From assembly GCF_001648155.1 (NCBI RefSeq), contig NZ_CP015199.1:4411001-4475000 (forward strand): a DNA stretch of 64,000 bases, in the 5' to 3' direction. The stretch comes from Chryseobacterium glaciei (GTDB lineage Bacteria > Bacteroidota > Bacteroidia > Flavobacteriales > Weeksellaceae). Position numbers and translations under genes: made by a program. Below are positions 24,092 through 31,335 of the stretch, piece by piece. The notes under the pieces are model-generated. The model searched no databases, was not told the DNA's origin, and was given only the letters and a program-made list of their open reading frames with translations. Numbering within the stretch: the stretch's first letter is position 1; every line of letters starts with the position of its first letter.

Positions 24092-24121
24092 AAAGTCAGA
24101 TCGTAAGGTCTGACTTTTTTT
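24092..24121 (+). terminator. Terminator of barrel paralogue 1
   Basis: AAAGTCAGA (24092-24100) pairs with TCTGACTTT (24109-24117), followed by T residues. The same GTCAGA/TCTGAC core recurs after each of the four paralogues. Confidence 0.8.
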
Positions 24122-24167
24122 GATTTATAGCTGATTAATAATAACTTGAATCTGTTGTGAATTTTGA

Positions 24168-24329
24168 ATCTTGGTATTTCGAGAATAAGTGAAACGCCTT
24201 TGTTTATCTTGGCTTCAAGAAATCAAAATCGATTCTTTGTCTTTCTTTGTGTTTAATAATCGCAAGGCTAAACAAAGTTTTTTTGAAGTAAAATAACTTT
24301 TAATAAAGATAAACAAAGGCATTTCATTT
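24168..24329. repeat. Dispersed palindromic element, copy 1
   Basis: Terminal inverted repeats AAGTGAAACGCCTTTG... (24187-24210) and ...CAAAGGCATTTCATTT (24306-24329) enclose 95 bp. A full-length related copy lies in the opposite orientation at 46580-46729; shared internal blocks include AATCACAAGGCTA-type and GATTCTTTG segments and the outer flank CTTGGTATTTCGAGAATAAG. No ORF. It occupies the gap between barrel genes 1 and 2. Confidence 0.75.
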
Positions 24330-24478
24330 AAAAAAGTGAAACAAAAAATATGTATTTAATTTTCAGTTAATTACTACTGCTTTCGAAATGCGTAACAGGT
24401 TAAAATAAATGTCAATATTAAATGTAATCGTTAAAATATCATCTTATTTTTATTGATTTTAAAGTCAATTAATATTTT

Positions 24479-24494
24479 TTGGCAAGAAATTTGC
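24479..24494 (+). promoter_or_regulatory. Sigma-54 type -24/-12 element 2
   Basis: TTGGCAAGAAATTTGC: GG (24481-24482) and GC (24493-24494) separated by exactly 10 bp, matching the sigma-54 consensus at both boxes. It lies 58 bp upstream of ATG 24553. Confidence 0.75.
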
Positions 24495-24552
24495 ATAATG
24501 GGGATTATAAAACGAACAAATCAATAATAAAAAATTAACTAAACAAAAAACT

Positions 24553-25134
24553 ATGAAAAAATTATTCTTAGGATTAGCAGTTGCTGCAAGTTCAATCGCA
24601 TTTGCTCAAGAAAAAGCACCTTCTTCTTCTCCACTTAAACTTGGAGTTAAAGCAGGTCTTAACGTTGCTACTATTTCTGGTGGTGATTCTAAAGCTAAAG
24701 CAGGATTTTATGGAGGTTTATTTTTGAATGCTCCAATTGCATCAAATTTCAGCCTTCAACCGGAAGTTTTATATAATGGTGTTGGTGCGAAAGCAGAAGA
24801 TCTTCAAGGTTTTAAATTAAATTTAAGCTACATTTCAGTTCCTGTAATGTTCCAATATAATGCAACTCCGGAATTTTATCTTGAAGCTGGACCTCAATTC
24901 AGTTTCTTAATAGATTCTAAATTAAAATATCAGTCTGTATCAGTAAAAGCAAACGATTCAATCAAAGGTTTTGATTTTGGTATTGGTATTGGAGCTGGTT
25001 ATTACTTCACTCCAAACATCGGTGTTAATGCAAGATATGTTGCTGGTGTTACAGATATAGGTAAAGAAGTTGCTGGTGCGCAGCCTGAAGGAAAAAACAA
25101 TGTTTTCCAAGTAGGTCTTGCATACAAGTTCTAA
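24553..25134 (+). CDS. PorT-family outer-membrane beta-barrel protein, paralogue 2
   Basis: This 193-residue protein has a signal peptide MKKLFLGLAVAASSIAFA-Q and the barrel strands LGVKAGLNVATI, GFYGGLFLNAPIASNFSLQPE, VPVMFQYNATPEFYLEAGPQ, GIGIGAGYYFTPNIGVNARY and NVFQVGLAYKF. It is the shortest of the four paralogues because the extracellular loops are reduced. Preceded by a consensus sigma-54 element and followed by a GTCAGGC/GTCTGGC hairpin. A shared regulon with its neighbours is likely. Confidence 0.85.
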   Translation: MKKLFLGLAVAASSIAFAQEKAPSSSPLKLGVKAGLNVATISGGDSKAKAGFYGGLFLNAPIASNFSLQPEVLYNGVGAKAEDLQGFKLNLSYISVPVMFQYNATPEFYLEAGPQFSFLIDSKLKYQSVSVKANDSIKGFDFGIGIGAGYYFTPNIGVNARYVAGVTDIGKEVAGAQPEGKNNVFQVGLAYKF

Positions 25135-25158
25135 CAGATATTGATTTTAATAAAGAAA

Positions 25159-25188
25159 AGGTCAGGCTATTTTTAGTCTGGCTTTTTT
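25159..25188 (+). terminator. Terminator of barrel paralogue 2
   Basis: GTCAGGCTA (25161-25169) pairs with TAGTCTGGC (25174-25182) with two G-T wobbles, followed by T6. Confidence 0.75.
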
Positions 25189-25372
25189 GTTTTTATGTGA
25201 ATGTTATATTTTATGCAAGATTTTTATTTTAGCATGAAATAAATAACAAATTAAATTTTCCTTTATAAAATTAATCAATCTCATTTAATAGTTATTGAAT
25301 TTTAATTAATCCTATGATATTAGTTAAAAACTATATTTGTAATTATTTGAATATCAGATAATTATTATTATT

Positions 25373-25388
25373 TTGGCACGTCATTTGA
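25373..25388 (+). promoter_or_regulatory. Sigma-54 type -24/-12 element 3
   Basis: TTGGCACGTCATTTGA: the -24 half TTGGCACG is a perfect sigma-54 match and the -12 half is TTGA instead of TTGC, with 10-bp spacing. It lies 76 bp upstream of ATG 25465. A Bacteroidota -7 match (TATATTTG, 25332-25339) is also present and could be a second promoter. Confidence 0.65.
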
Positions 25389-25464
25389 AAACAAACAGAT
25401 AATCAAACTTAAAATAATTGTTTGACGAATAACAATAATAATCGAAATTGTAAAAACAAAATTT

Positions 25465-26142
25465 ATGAAAAAATTAATTTTAGGAATAGCAATTACTGCA
25501 AGTTCTTTAGCACTTGCTCAGAAGGCAGCTTCAAAATCTCCCGTTACATTTGGTGTAAAAGCAGGAATGAATGTTTCATCAATTTCTAAAACAGAAGGAA
25601 TTGATCAAAAAGCTAAAGTAGGATTTAATGCCGGGGCATTTGCTAATATTCCGCTTTCGAGCCAGTTTAGTATTCAGCCGGAATTGCTATATAGCGGACT
25701 AGGTTCAAAATCTGTAAATGCGTATGAATATTCCCTTGCAGGTGTTACAACTAAAAGAAAAGATACATATACGACATCGCTGAATTATATAACAGTACCT
25801 GTAATGTTCCAATATAATGCACTTCCTAACCTTTATTTGGAGGCTGGTCCTGAGTTCGGATTTATGTTAAGCGGGAAAAATAAAGGAGATGTTACAACTA
25901 CAGTTACGTCAGGCGGTAATACAAGTACAGCAACCAAAAGTTATTCTGATAAAATTAATAAGGACAACGTAAATTCATTCAATTTGGGTCTTGGTATTGG
26001 TGCAGGATATTATTTTACTCCTAATATTGGGGTGAGCGCAAGATATGTTGCCGGTTTAACTGATATCAATAAGAAAAGCGGTAGCGGAGATGCTATTAAA
26101 AACAATGTTTTCCAAGTAGGAGTAACATATAAGTTTAAATAA
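25465..26142 (+). CDS. PorT-family outer-membrane beta-barrel protein, paralogue 3
   Basis: This 225-residue protein has a signal peptide MKKLILGIAITASSLALA-Q and the same barrel core: FGVKAGMNVSSI, GFNAGAFANIPLSSQFSIQPE, VPVMFQYNALPNLYLEAGPE and NVFQVGVTYKFK. It is closest to paralogue 1 in loop sequences, with a Thr/Ser-rich loop (TTTVTSGGNTSTATKS). It is preceded by the sigma-54-type element 3 and followed by its own hairpin. The ligand or pore function is unknown. Confidence 0.85.
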   Translation: MKKLILGIAITASSLALAQKAASKSPVTFGVKAGMNVSSISKTEGIDQKAKVGFNAGAFANIPLSSQFSIQPELLYSGLGSKSVNAYEYSLAGVTTKRKDTYTTSLNYITVPVMFQYNALPNLYLEAGPEFGFMLSGKNKGDVTTTVTSGGNTSTATKSYSDKINKDNVNSFNLGLGIGAGYYFTPNIGVSARYVAGLTDINKKSGSGDAIKNNVFQVGVTYKFK

Positions 26143-26185
26143 TATTAAGAGACCATAAAAAGTAGTAGATTAGATTTCAAGTGAT

Positions 26186-26224
26186 GAGTCAGATTATAGT
26201 TTTAATCTGGCTCTCTTTTTTTTA
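26186..26224 (+). terminator. Terminator of barrel paralogue 3
   Basis: GAGTCAGATTA (26186-26196) pairs with TAATCTGGCTC (26202-26212) with one wobble, followed by a T-run. Confidence 0.75.
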
Positions 26225-26607
26225 TTGTTTAATATTGATATTTTTTCTGGAATCGTATGATTTATTAAGTTTAACACCTATTAAATAAAAGGGGGTTTTA
26301 CATTTCTATTTCAGAAATTTATTCCGTGTATTGATAAAACTGAATAAATATTCGACCGATTAACTAATAAATTTAATTGGTTTCTTCTTATCAACTTGCT
26401 TTCTTAAATAAATAAAAAGAAATTTTCAACATTATTTGAAATAAATTTTTATATCATAAACTTAATTAATTTGGTGTAAAAATTAATATAAAATTCATAT
26501 TTGATTACGAAATTTCAATTTAATTTGTTAAAATCTAGTTTATTTTCAATTTTAAGAATCCTTTCTACAGGGTGTTTATGACAGGTTAAACGTGTAAATT
26601 TTCAGTT
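26225..26607. other. Long AT-rich intergenic region upstream of sigma-54 element 4
   Basis: About 380 bp without an open reading frame or recognisable repeat. An inverted GTTTA...TAAAC pair sits near 26574-26591, about 20 bp above the -24 box. The length suits a region with distal activator sites, but no clear enhancer repeat was found. Confidence 0.4.
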
Positions 26608-26623
26608 TTGGCAAGCAATTTGC
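26608..26623 (+). promoter_or_regulatory. Sigma-54 type -24/-12 element 4
   Basis: TTGGCAAGCAATTTGC: GG (26610-26611) and GC (26622-26623) 10 bp apart, full match to both sigma-54 boxes. The surrounding sequence TTTTCAGTTTTGGCAAGCAA is nearly identical to that of element 1. It lies 67 bp upstream of ATG 26691. Confidence 0.75.
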
Positions 26624-26690
26624 AAATTACTCCACGTCTGGTTGAAAAATCAGACTGAGAAAGTAAAGTAAAATTAAAAAATAAACAATT

Positions 26691-27401
26691 ATGAAAAAGT
26701 TATTTCTAGGACTAGCAGTAGTCGCTGGTTCACTAGCATTTGCTCAAGAAACAAAAACTACTCCTACAGTAACTACTGTAAACAATGATAAAGGGCCAAT
26801 AAGAGTTGGTATTAAAGCAGGTGGAAACGCAGCTTCTTTTAATCATCAGGATGTGAGTCTGGATAATCAAAAATTAGGATTCCATGCAGGTGTACTTGTT
26901 AATATTCCATTATCTAAAAAGTTTGCAATTCAACCAGAGGTTTTATATAATCAGTTAGGAGCAAAAAGTGTACTTTCTTCTACTGACGTTACTACAGGGG
27001 CAACTACTGTAAAAACAAAAGATGATTATTCTACAACGCTGAATTATGTTTCAGTTCCGTTGATGCTTCAAATGAGACCTACAGAAAACTTTTATATAGA
27101 AGCAGGTCCTGAATTCAGTTATTTTATTAACGGAAAAAATAAAGGCTCAAGAACAATTGAATCTACAACTGGAGGTGTTACAACAACTCAGGCTTCATCA
27201 ACATCTGAAGACATCAATAAAGATGATATCAAGAAATTTAATGTTGGTTTAGGTCTTGGTTTAGGGTACGATTTCACTCATAACTTAGGGATCAACGCGA
27301 GATACGTAAACAGTTTAACGAATATTGATGCAAACCCTGTAAAAGGAGATGATGCAACAACAAACAGAGTTTTCCAATTAGGATTAAACTACAAATTCTA
27401 G
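26691..27401 (+). CDS. PorT-family outer-membrane beta-barrel protein, paralogue 4
   Basis: This 236-residue protein has a signal peptide MKKLFLGLAVVAGSLAFA-Q and diverged barrel strands: RVGIKAGGNAASF, GFHAGVLVNIPLSKKFAIQPE, VPLMLQMRPTENFYIEAGPE and NRVFQLGLNYKF. It is the longest and most diverged copy, with large Thr-rich loops. Like the others it has its own sigma-54-type promoter and GGTCAGAC/GTCTGACC terminator. It ends 80 bp from the convergent purF gene. Confidence 0.85.
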   Translation: MKKLFLGLAVVAGSLAFAQETKTTPTVTTVNNDKGPIRVGIKAGGNAASFNHQDVSLDNQKLGFHAGVLVNIPLSKKFAIQPEVLYNQLGAKSVLSSTDVTTGATTVKTKDDYSTTLNYVSVPLMLQMRPTENFYIEAGPEFSYFINGKNKGSRTIESTTGGVTTTQASSTSEDINKDDIKKFNVGLGLGLGYDFTHNLGINARYVNSLTNIDANPVKGDDATTNRVFQLGLNYKF

Positions 27402-27425
27402 AACAAATTTTAATATATCAATAGA

Positions 27426-27459
27426 AAAAGGTCAGACTAAATTATTAGTCTGACCTTTT
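27426..27459. terminator. Bidirectional terminator between barrel paralogue 4 and purF
   Basis: Perfect arms 27426-27440 and 27445-27459 (core GGTCAGACTAA / TTAGTCTGACC) with A- and T-runs, serving both convergent genes. Confidence 0.85.
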
Positions 27460-27480
27460 CATTTATCAATTTATTTAAAC

Positions 27481-28980
27481 TTAATTAAATAGTTCTATTT
27501 CTTCTCCTTTCGCAACAGGATATTCTTCTGTAAAACATCCGAAACAATGGTTGGAAGATCCTAAAATCTCTTTTAGGCTATCCGTACTTAAAAATTCTAA
27601 AGAGTCAACTCCAAGATAAACTCTAAGTTCTTCAGTCGTCATATTGGCAGAGATCAAATCATCTTTTGACGGTGTGTCGATTCCTAAATAACAAGGTGCA
27701 ATAATTGGTGGAGAAACACTTCTGAAGTGAATTTCCTTTACTCCTGCATCTTTTAGAATTTTAACCAATCTTTTAGATGTAGTTCCACGAACGATAGAAT
27801 CATCGATGATCACTACTCTTTTGTCTTTGATCTCAGAAATAATCGGGTTTAATTTAAGGTTCACTACCCTTTCTCTCATTTCCTGAGTCGGTACGATGAA
27901 ACTTCTTCCGATGTATCTGTTTTTAATTAAAACAGGACGGAAAGGTATTCCCGAAGCCTTAGAAAACCCAATCGCCGCCGGAACTCCCGAATCAGGAACT
28001 CCAATTACGATATCAGCTTCTACAGGAGCCTGTTCCCAGATCTTTTCACCAGATTTCTCTCTGATTTCGTAAACGTTGATGTTCTCTAAAGTAGAGTCAG
28101 GTCTTGCAAAATAAATATATTCAAAAGAACAGATTCTTTGCTTTCCTCTCTCTTCATTCACCATATAAGAGTTTAATTTTCCAGGTTCGTTTTCATTGGT
28201 ATAAATGATCTCTCCCGGTAAAATATCACGAACATATTGAGCGCCAACAGCATCTAAAGCTACAGATTCTGAAGCAACAACATATGTTTTTTCGTCCACT
28301 GCACCTAAAACCAAAGGTCTGATTCCGTTGAAATCTCTGAATGCAAAGAATTTATTTCTCGTCATACCAACAACCGAATACGCACCTTCTATTTTTTCCA
28401 TGGTTGCTTTGATAGCGCCACGAAGTCCTAGATCAAGATTTTTTTGAATTAATCTTAAAATAACCTCAGAATCCGAAGTTGCTCTGAAAACAACGCCTTC
28501 AGCTTCCAATTCTGTTTTTAATTCTCTCGCATTGGTTAAGTTACCGTTGTGAGCGATAGAAAGTATAATCTGATCATATTCGTTTTTGGCGAAAAATGGC
28601 TGAAAATTATATTTCTTTTTGTCTCCTGCCGTCGTGTAACGTGTGTGTCCGATTGCAGAATTTCCCATAAAAGCTTCAGGATCCTGGATCTCTTTATAAA
28701 CATCCAAAACTAAACCTTCATCCTTCATATTGGTGATTTTTCCGTCCTTAAGAACAGAAATACCACAAGCTTCCTGACCTCTGTGCTGTAAAGCAAAAAG
28801 TCCGAATTGTGAAAGAGAAAACGTATCAAGATCATTGTCAGAATACATTCCGAAGATACCGCACTCCTCGTTCGGAGCGTCAAGTCTTTCTTCTTCCTGC
28901 GTTCTGAAAAGATTTCTTCCGTAGGTTTGAGTTTCAAACTGTTTTAAATATTCACTTTTATGAATGTCTAAACTTTTCAT
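27481..28980 (-). CDS. purF: Amidophosphoribosyltransferase
   Basis: Starting at ATG 28980 gives 499 residues; the frame open from 29079 adds 33 residues encoded by an intergenic repeat and is rejected. After a propeptide-like N-terminus of about 39 residues, the glutaminase Cys occurs in EECGIFGMY, followed by GLFALQHRGQEACGI and GHTRYTT. The PRPP-binding motif VVIIDDSIVRGTTS is in the second domain. It makes phosphoribosylamine, the first step of de novo purine synthesis. Cysteines near the C-terminus (HCFGCFTEEYP) resemble the Fe-S ligands of the Bacillus-type enzyme. Confidence 0.95.
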   Translation of the reverse strand: MKSLDIHKSEYLKQFETQTYGRNLFRTQEEERLDAPNEECGIFGMYSDNDLDTFSLSQFGLFALQHRGQEACGISVLKDGKITNMKDEGLVLDVYKEIQDPEAFMGNSAIGHTRYTTAGDKKKYNFQPFFAKNEYDQIILSIAHNGNLTNARELKTELEAEGVVFRATSDSEVILRLIQKNLDLGLRGAIKATMEKIEGAYSVVGMTRNKFFAFRDFNGIRPLVLGAVDEKTYVVASESVALDAVGAQYVRDILPGEIIYTNENEPGKLNSYMVNEERGKQRICSFEYIYFARPDSTLENINVYEIREKSGEKIWEQAPVEADIVIGVPDSGVPAAIGFSKASGIPFRPVLIKNRYIGRSFIVPTQEMRERVVNLKLNPIISEIKDKRVVIIDDSIVRGTTSKRLVKILKDAGVKEIHFRSVSPPIIAPCYLGIDTPSKDDLISANMTTEELRVYLGVDSLEFLSTDSLKEILGSSNHCFGCFTEEYPVAKGEEIELFN

Positions 28981-29003
28981 TTCTATTTTTTCTAAATTTT
29001 GAT

Positions 29004-29095
29004 GATGGAAGCTGGGAGCTTGAAGTCTGAAGTTTACAACTAAACTTTTAATTTTTGCCGATAAACTTCCAGCATCCAACTTCTGGCTTCTAGCC
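29004..29095. repeat. Imperfect palindromic repeat between purC and purF
   Basis: Two inverted imperfect arms: GATGGAAGCTGGGAGC (29004-29019) with later GAAGTCTGAAGTTT, and AAACTTCCAGCATCC (about 29063) with CTTCTGGCTTC. The motif AACTTCCAGC is shared with 16239-16252. The repeat begins 4 bp from the purC stop and extends the purF frame artificially. Confidence 0.5.
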
Positions 29096-29099
29096 TAAA

Positions 29100-29819
29100 T
29101 TACTTACCTAGTAAAGTTTTCAGTCTGTTGTAGATCTCAACGTAAGCTTCAGTTACTTCTCCAAGATCTCTTCTGAATCTGTCTTTATCTAATTTCTTCA
29201 TTGTATCCTTGTCCCAAAGTCTACAAGTATCAGGAGAAATTTCGTCTGCCAAGATGATCTCTCCGTCAGAAGTTTTACCTAATTCAATTTTGAAGTCAAC
29301 AAGGATAATATTCATTTTATCGAATAAATCGATCAGAATTTCGTTGATGTCAGAAGTTAATTCATACATCTCATCAAGCTCTTCATAAGTAGCCGCACCT
29401 AAGAAAACTGCGTGGTGATCGTTGATAAGCGGATCTCCCAATTCGTCTTTTTTGTAGCAGATATCGAAGATTGTAACCGGAGATTTAATTCCTTCTTCAA
29501 CTCCTAATCTTTGAGCCATACTTCCTGCAGAATAGTTTCTTACAACCATTTCCAAAGGAATGATAGATACTTTTTTTACCAACTGCTCTCTTTCGTCCAA
29601 TTGCTTAATGAAATGAGTTTTGATCCCTTTTTCATTTAAATATTCAAAAATCAAAGTTGTGATGGCATTGTTCATTTCACCTTTCAAATCAACAGATCCT
29701 CTTTTTTGAGCATTGAATGCAGTCGCATCGTCTTTGAAACGTACAACTACCTGATCTGGATTATCGGTTGCAAATACTTGTTTTGCCTTACCCTCGTACA
29801 ACATTTCTTTCTTTTCCAT
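29100..29819 (-). CDS. purC: Phosphoribosylaminoimidazole-succinocarboxamide synthase
   Basis: The 239-residue protein shows the SAICAR synthetase signatures: [40 protein letters not shown] and [28 protein letters not shown]. It ligates aspartate to CAIR in purine synthesis. It is on the same strand as purF and 120 bp upstream of it, with an intergenic repeat between them. The two are probably co-transcribed with a reduced level for purF, but this is inference. Confidence 0.95.
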   Translation of the reverse strand: MEKKEMLYEGKAKQVFATDNPDQVVVRFKDDATAFNAQKRGSVDLKGEMNNAITTLIFEYLNEKGIKTHFIKQLDEREQLVKKVSIIPLEMVVRNYSAGSMAQRLGVEEGIKSPVTIFDICYKKDELGDPLINDHHAVFLGAATYEELDEMYELTSDINEILIDLFDKMNIILVDFKIELGKTSDGEIILADEISPDTCRLWDKDTMKKLDKDRFRRDLGEVTEAYVEIYNRLKTLLGK

Positions 29820-29856
29820 TTTTCTAAATGTCTTATTAGTTAGATTTATATTTATT

Positions 29857-30552
29857 TTACTTAATTAAAATTCCTGTTAAAACTGCCATTCCAAAGCTCA
29901 GTAATGTACCTATCAATACATATTCTGTTAACTTTCTTTGTTTGGCCTGTGCAAGATCGCTGAACCTGAAAACAGATTTCGCAGCCACCATAAAACCTAC
30001 ACCTTCCCAGTGATTCACCATAATAAAAGTGAAAACCAGTAAACGTTCTAAAATCCCGATATATTTTCCGGCACTTGATAAAGATTCGGTTTGTATATTA
30101 TTTATTGTCTCCGGAACAGGTGTCCATGAAGACAATAATATTTTAATAAAAATAGAAGCAGGTGTCGTTAAAAACAAAGCTGCCATTAATATTTTTAAAG
30201 TGTTTTGATTTTTTAAAAATTCAAAATTAAATTCATTAAAATAAAAAGATACTCCTGCAATTACTAAAATATGAAGGACTTGATCAATAAAGAACCAATT
30301 CTTTTTATTCTTAATAGTTTGAAAAGTCAATTTGGCAGCATCAATAATAAAATGTGAAACTCCCACCAAAACCGCTACCCACCAAAGTTGTAGATCCCAA
30401 AGAAAAATAAAACTTAAAACGGTATGAATCAGAACATGAAGATACAAATATTTGCTCTTCAGTTTTTTGCTCTCTTTATCAGCTACCCATGAATTTGGCT
30501 GGAGAATAAAGTCTCCAAGTAAATGTGCCAATATGAGTTTAGTAAAGATCAT
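29857..30552 (-). CDS. DUF3307 membrane protein
   Basis: This 231-residue protein has about six hydrophobic helices. It starts [19 protein letters not shown], the DUF3307 hallmark (H-L-x-GDF). Conserved polar residues in or near helices are [26 protein letters not shown] and FIDQVLHIL, which suggest a membrane-embedded metal or polar site. No function is established that I can name. Its start is 3 nt from the SatD stop (30556), so the two are an operon and probably act together. Confidence 0.82.
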   Translation of the reverse strand: MIFTKLILAHLLGDFILQPNSWVADKESKKLKSKYLYLHVLIHTVLSFIFLWDLQLWWVAVLVGVSHFIIDAAKLTFQTIKNKKNWFFIDQVLHILVIAGVSFYFNEFNFEFLKNQNTLKILMAALFLTTPASIFIKILLSSWTPVPETINNIQTESLSSAGKYIGILERLLVFTFIMVNHWEGVGFMVAAKSVFRFSDLAQAKQRKLTEYVLIGTLLSFGMAVLTGILIK

Positions 30553-30555
30553 AGT

Positions 30556-31161
30556 TTATAATTCTGAGATTTTCTTTCTAAAATATTGATTGGTTTCTAC
30601 GATAAGCTCGTAGTTTGCACGTTTCAGTCGCTGACTTATCGACGATTGTGAAATCGCGAATTTCTTAGCCAGATCTTCCTGAGTAATGTCTTGATTCATG
30701 ATCATTTCGTGAATGATTTCTGAAGTCGCCATTGTCCAGTTATCAAAGTCTTTGGAAGACCATTTCAACAGAATATTAAGGTCTCTGTCTACATTCTCGT
30801 TAGATGTTTTGATGGCAACAGTGTGCCCGTCATTCTTAATGTCATTCAGTAATCTGCCGGAATTTACATAGGCTGTTCCGTTGGATTCTGTGATTTTTTC
30901 AGACGAAAAATTTTCCTCACCAATACCAATGGCAATTCTTACATCTAAATTTTCCTGACTTTTTATAAGAGATTTTATGGCTAGAAAATGCCAAAACACA
31001 TCATCAATGTTACATTTGAACTGAAACTCGTCTCCTCTGTAAATTTCCCACGTAAGTGGTGAGCTCCCCCAATGTTCCAGAAGATTCTTTAGCTTGGTAA
31101 TCCAAACTTCTGTGTCTGCGTGTTGCGAATTTATAATATCACCCGTAAGGACCGCTATCAT
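30556..31161 (-). CDS. SatD family protein with C-terminal HTH
   Basis: Starting at ATG 31161 gives 201 residues. The frame open from 31194 is rejected because it reads through the promoter and first operator. The N-terminal domain (about 1-150) has IAVLTGDIINSQ, IYRGDEFQFK, LDVRIAIGIG and GTAYVNSGRLLND, an order reminiscent of class III nucleotide cyclases (metal-binding Asp, GD loop, G-hG, then N-x-A-R helix). Residues about 155-200 form an HTH (TQEDLAKKFAISQSSISQRLKRA). It may be a ligand-responsive autoregulator. It is paired with the DUF3307 membrane protein. Confidence 0.8.
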   Translation of the reverse strand: MIAVLTGDIINSQHADTEVWITKLKNLLEHWGSSPLTWEIYRGDEFQFKCNIDDVFWHFLAIKSLIKSQENLDVRIAIGIGEENFSSEKITESNGTAYVNSGRLLNDIKNDGHTVAIKTSNENVDRDLNILLKWSSKDFDNWTMATSEIIHEMIMNQDITQEDLAKKFAISQSSISQRLKRANYELIVETNQYFRKKISEL

Positions 31162-31165
31162 TTTG

Positions 31166-31195
31166 CAAATATAAGCATAATTACTTATAAACAAA
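31166..31195 (-). promoter_or_regulatory. Consensus promoter of satD operon, near-leaderless
   Basis: On the minus strand TTTG (31195-31192), 18-bp spacer, TATATTTG (31173-31166), an exact match to the Bacteroidota -33/-7 consensus. The ATG at 31161 begins 4 nt after the -7 box, so the transcript is predicted to start at or next to the start codon. Confidence 0.7.
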
Positions 31196-31247
31196 AGATA
31201 TAAGCAGAAACACTTATAGATAATGATTATTAGTGAATCTGCTTATA
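31170..31247. promoter_or_regulatory. Three palindromic operators at 29-bp steps
   Basis: TATAAG-N8-CTTATA occurs at 31170-31189 and 31199-31218, and TATTAG-N8-CTTATA at 31228-31247. The start points differ by exactly 29 bp. Site 1 overlaps the -7 element and spacer, and site 2 lies just upstream of -33. This arrangement suits cooperative repressor binding, perhaps by the SatD HTH itself. Confidence 0.7.
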
Positions 31248-31289
31248 TCAATGATGTTGTAAAACAGTGTGTTTAAAGACTTATTTTGT

Positions 31290-31324
31290 TAAACCTTCAA
31301 GGTTTCAAAAGCCTTGAAGGTTTA
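31290..31324. repeat. Hairpin with 13-bp perfect arms
   Basis: Perfect inverted repeat with arms TAAACCTTCAAGG (31290-31302) and CCTTGAAGGTTTA (31312-31324). Located between the satD promoter region and the endonuclease stop; it may terminate the endonuclease transcript, or be a dispersed repeat. No long T-run follows. Confidence 0.5.
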
Positions 31325-31335
31325 GTTTATCATAA

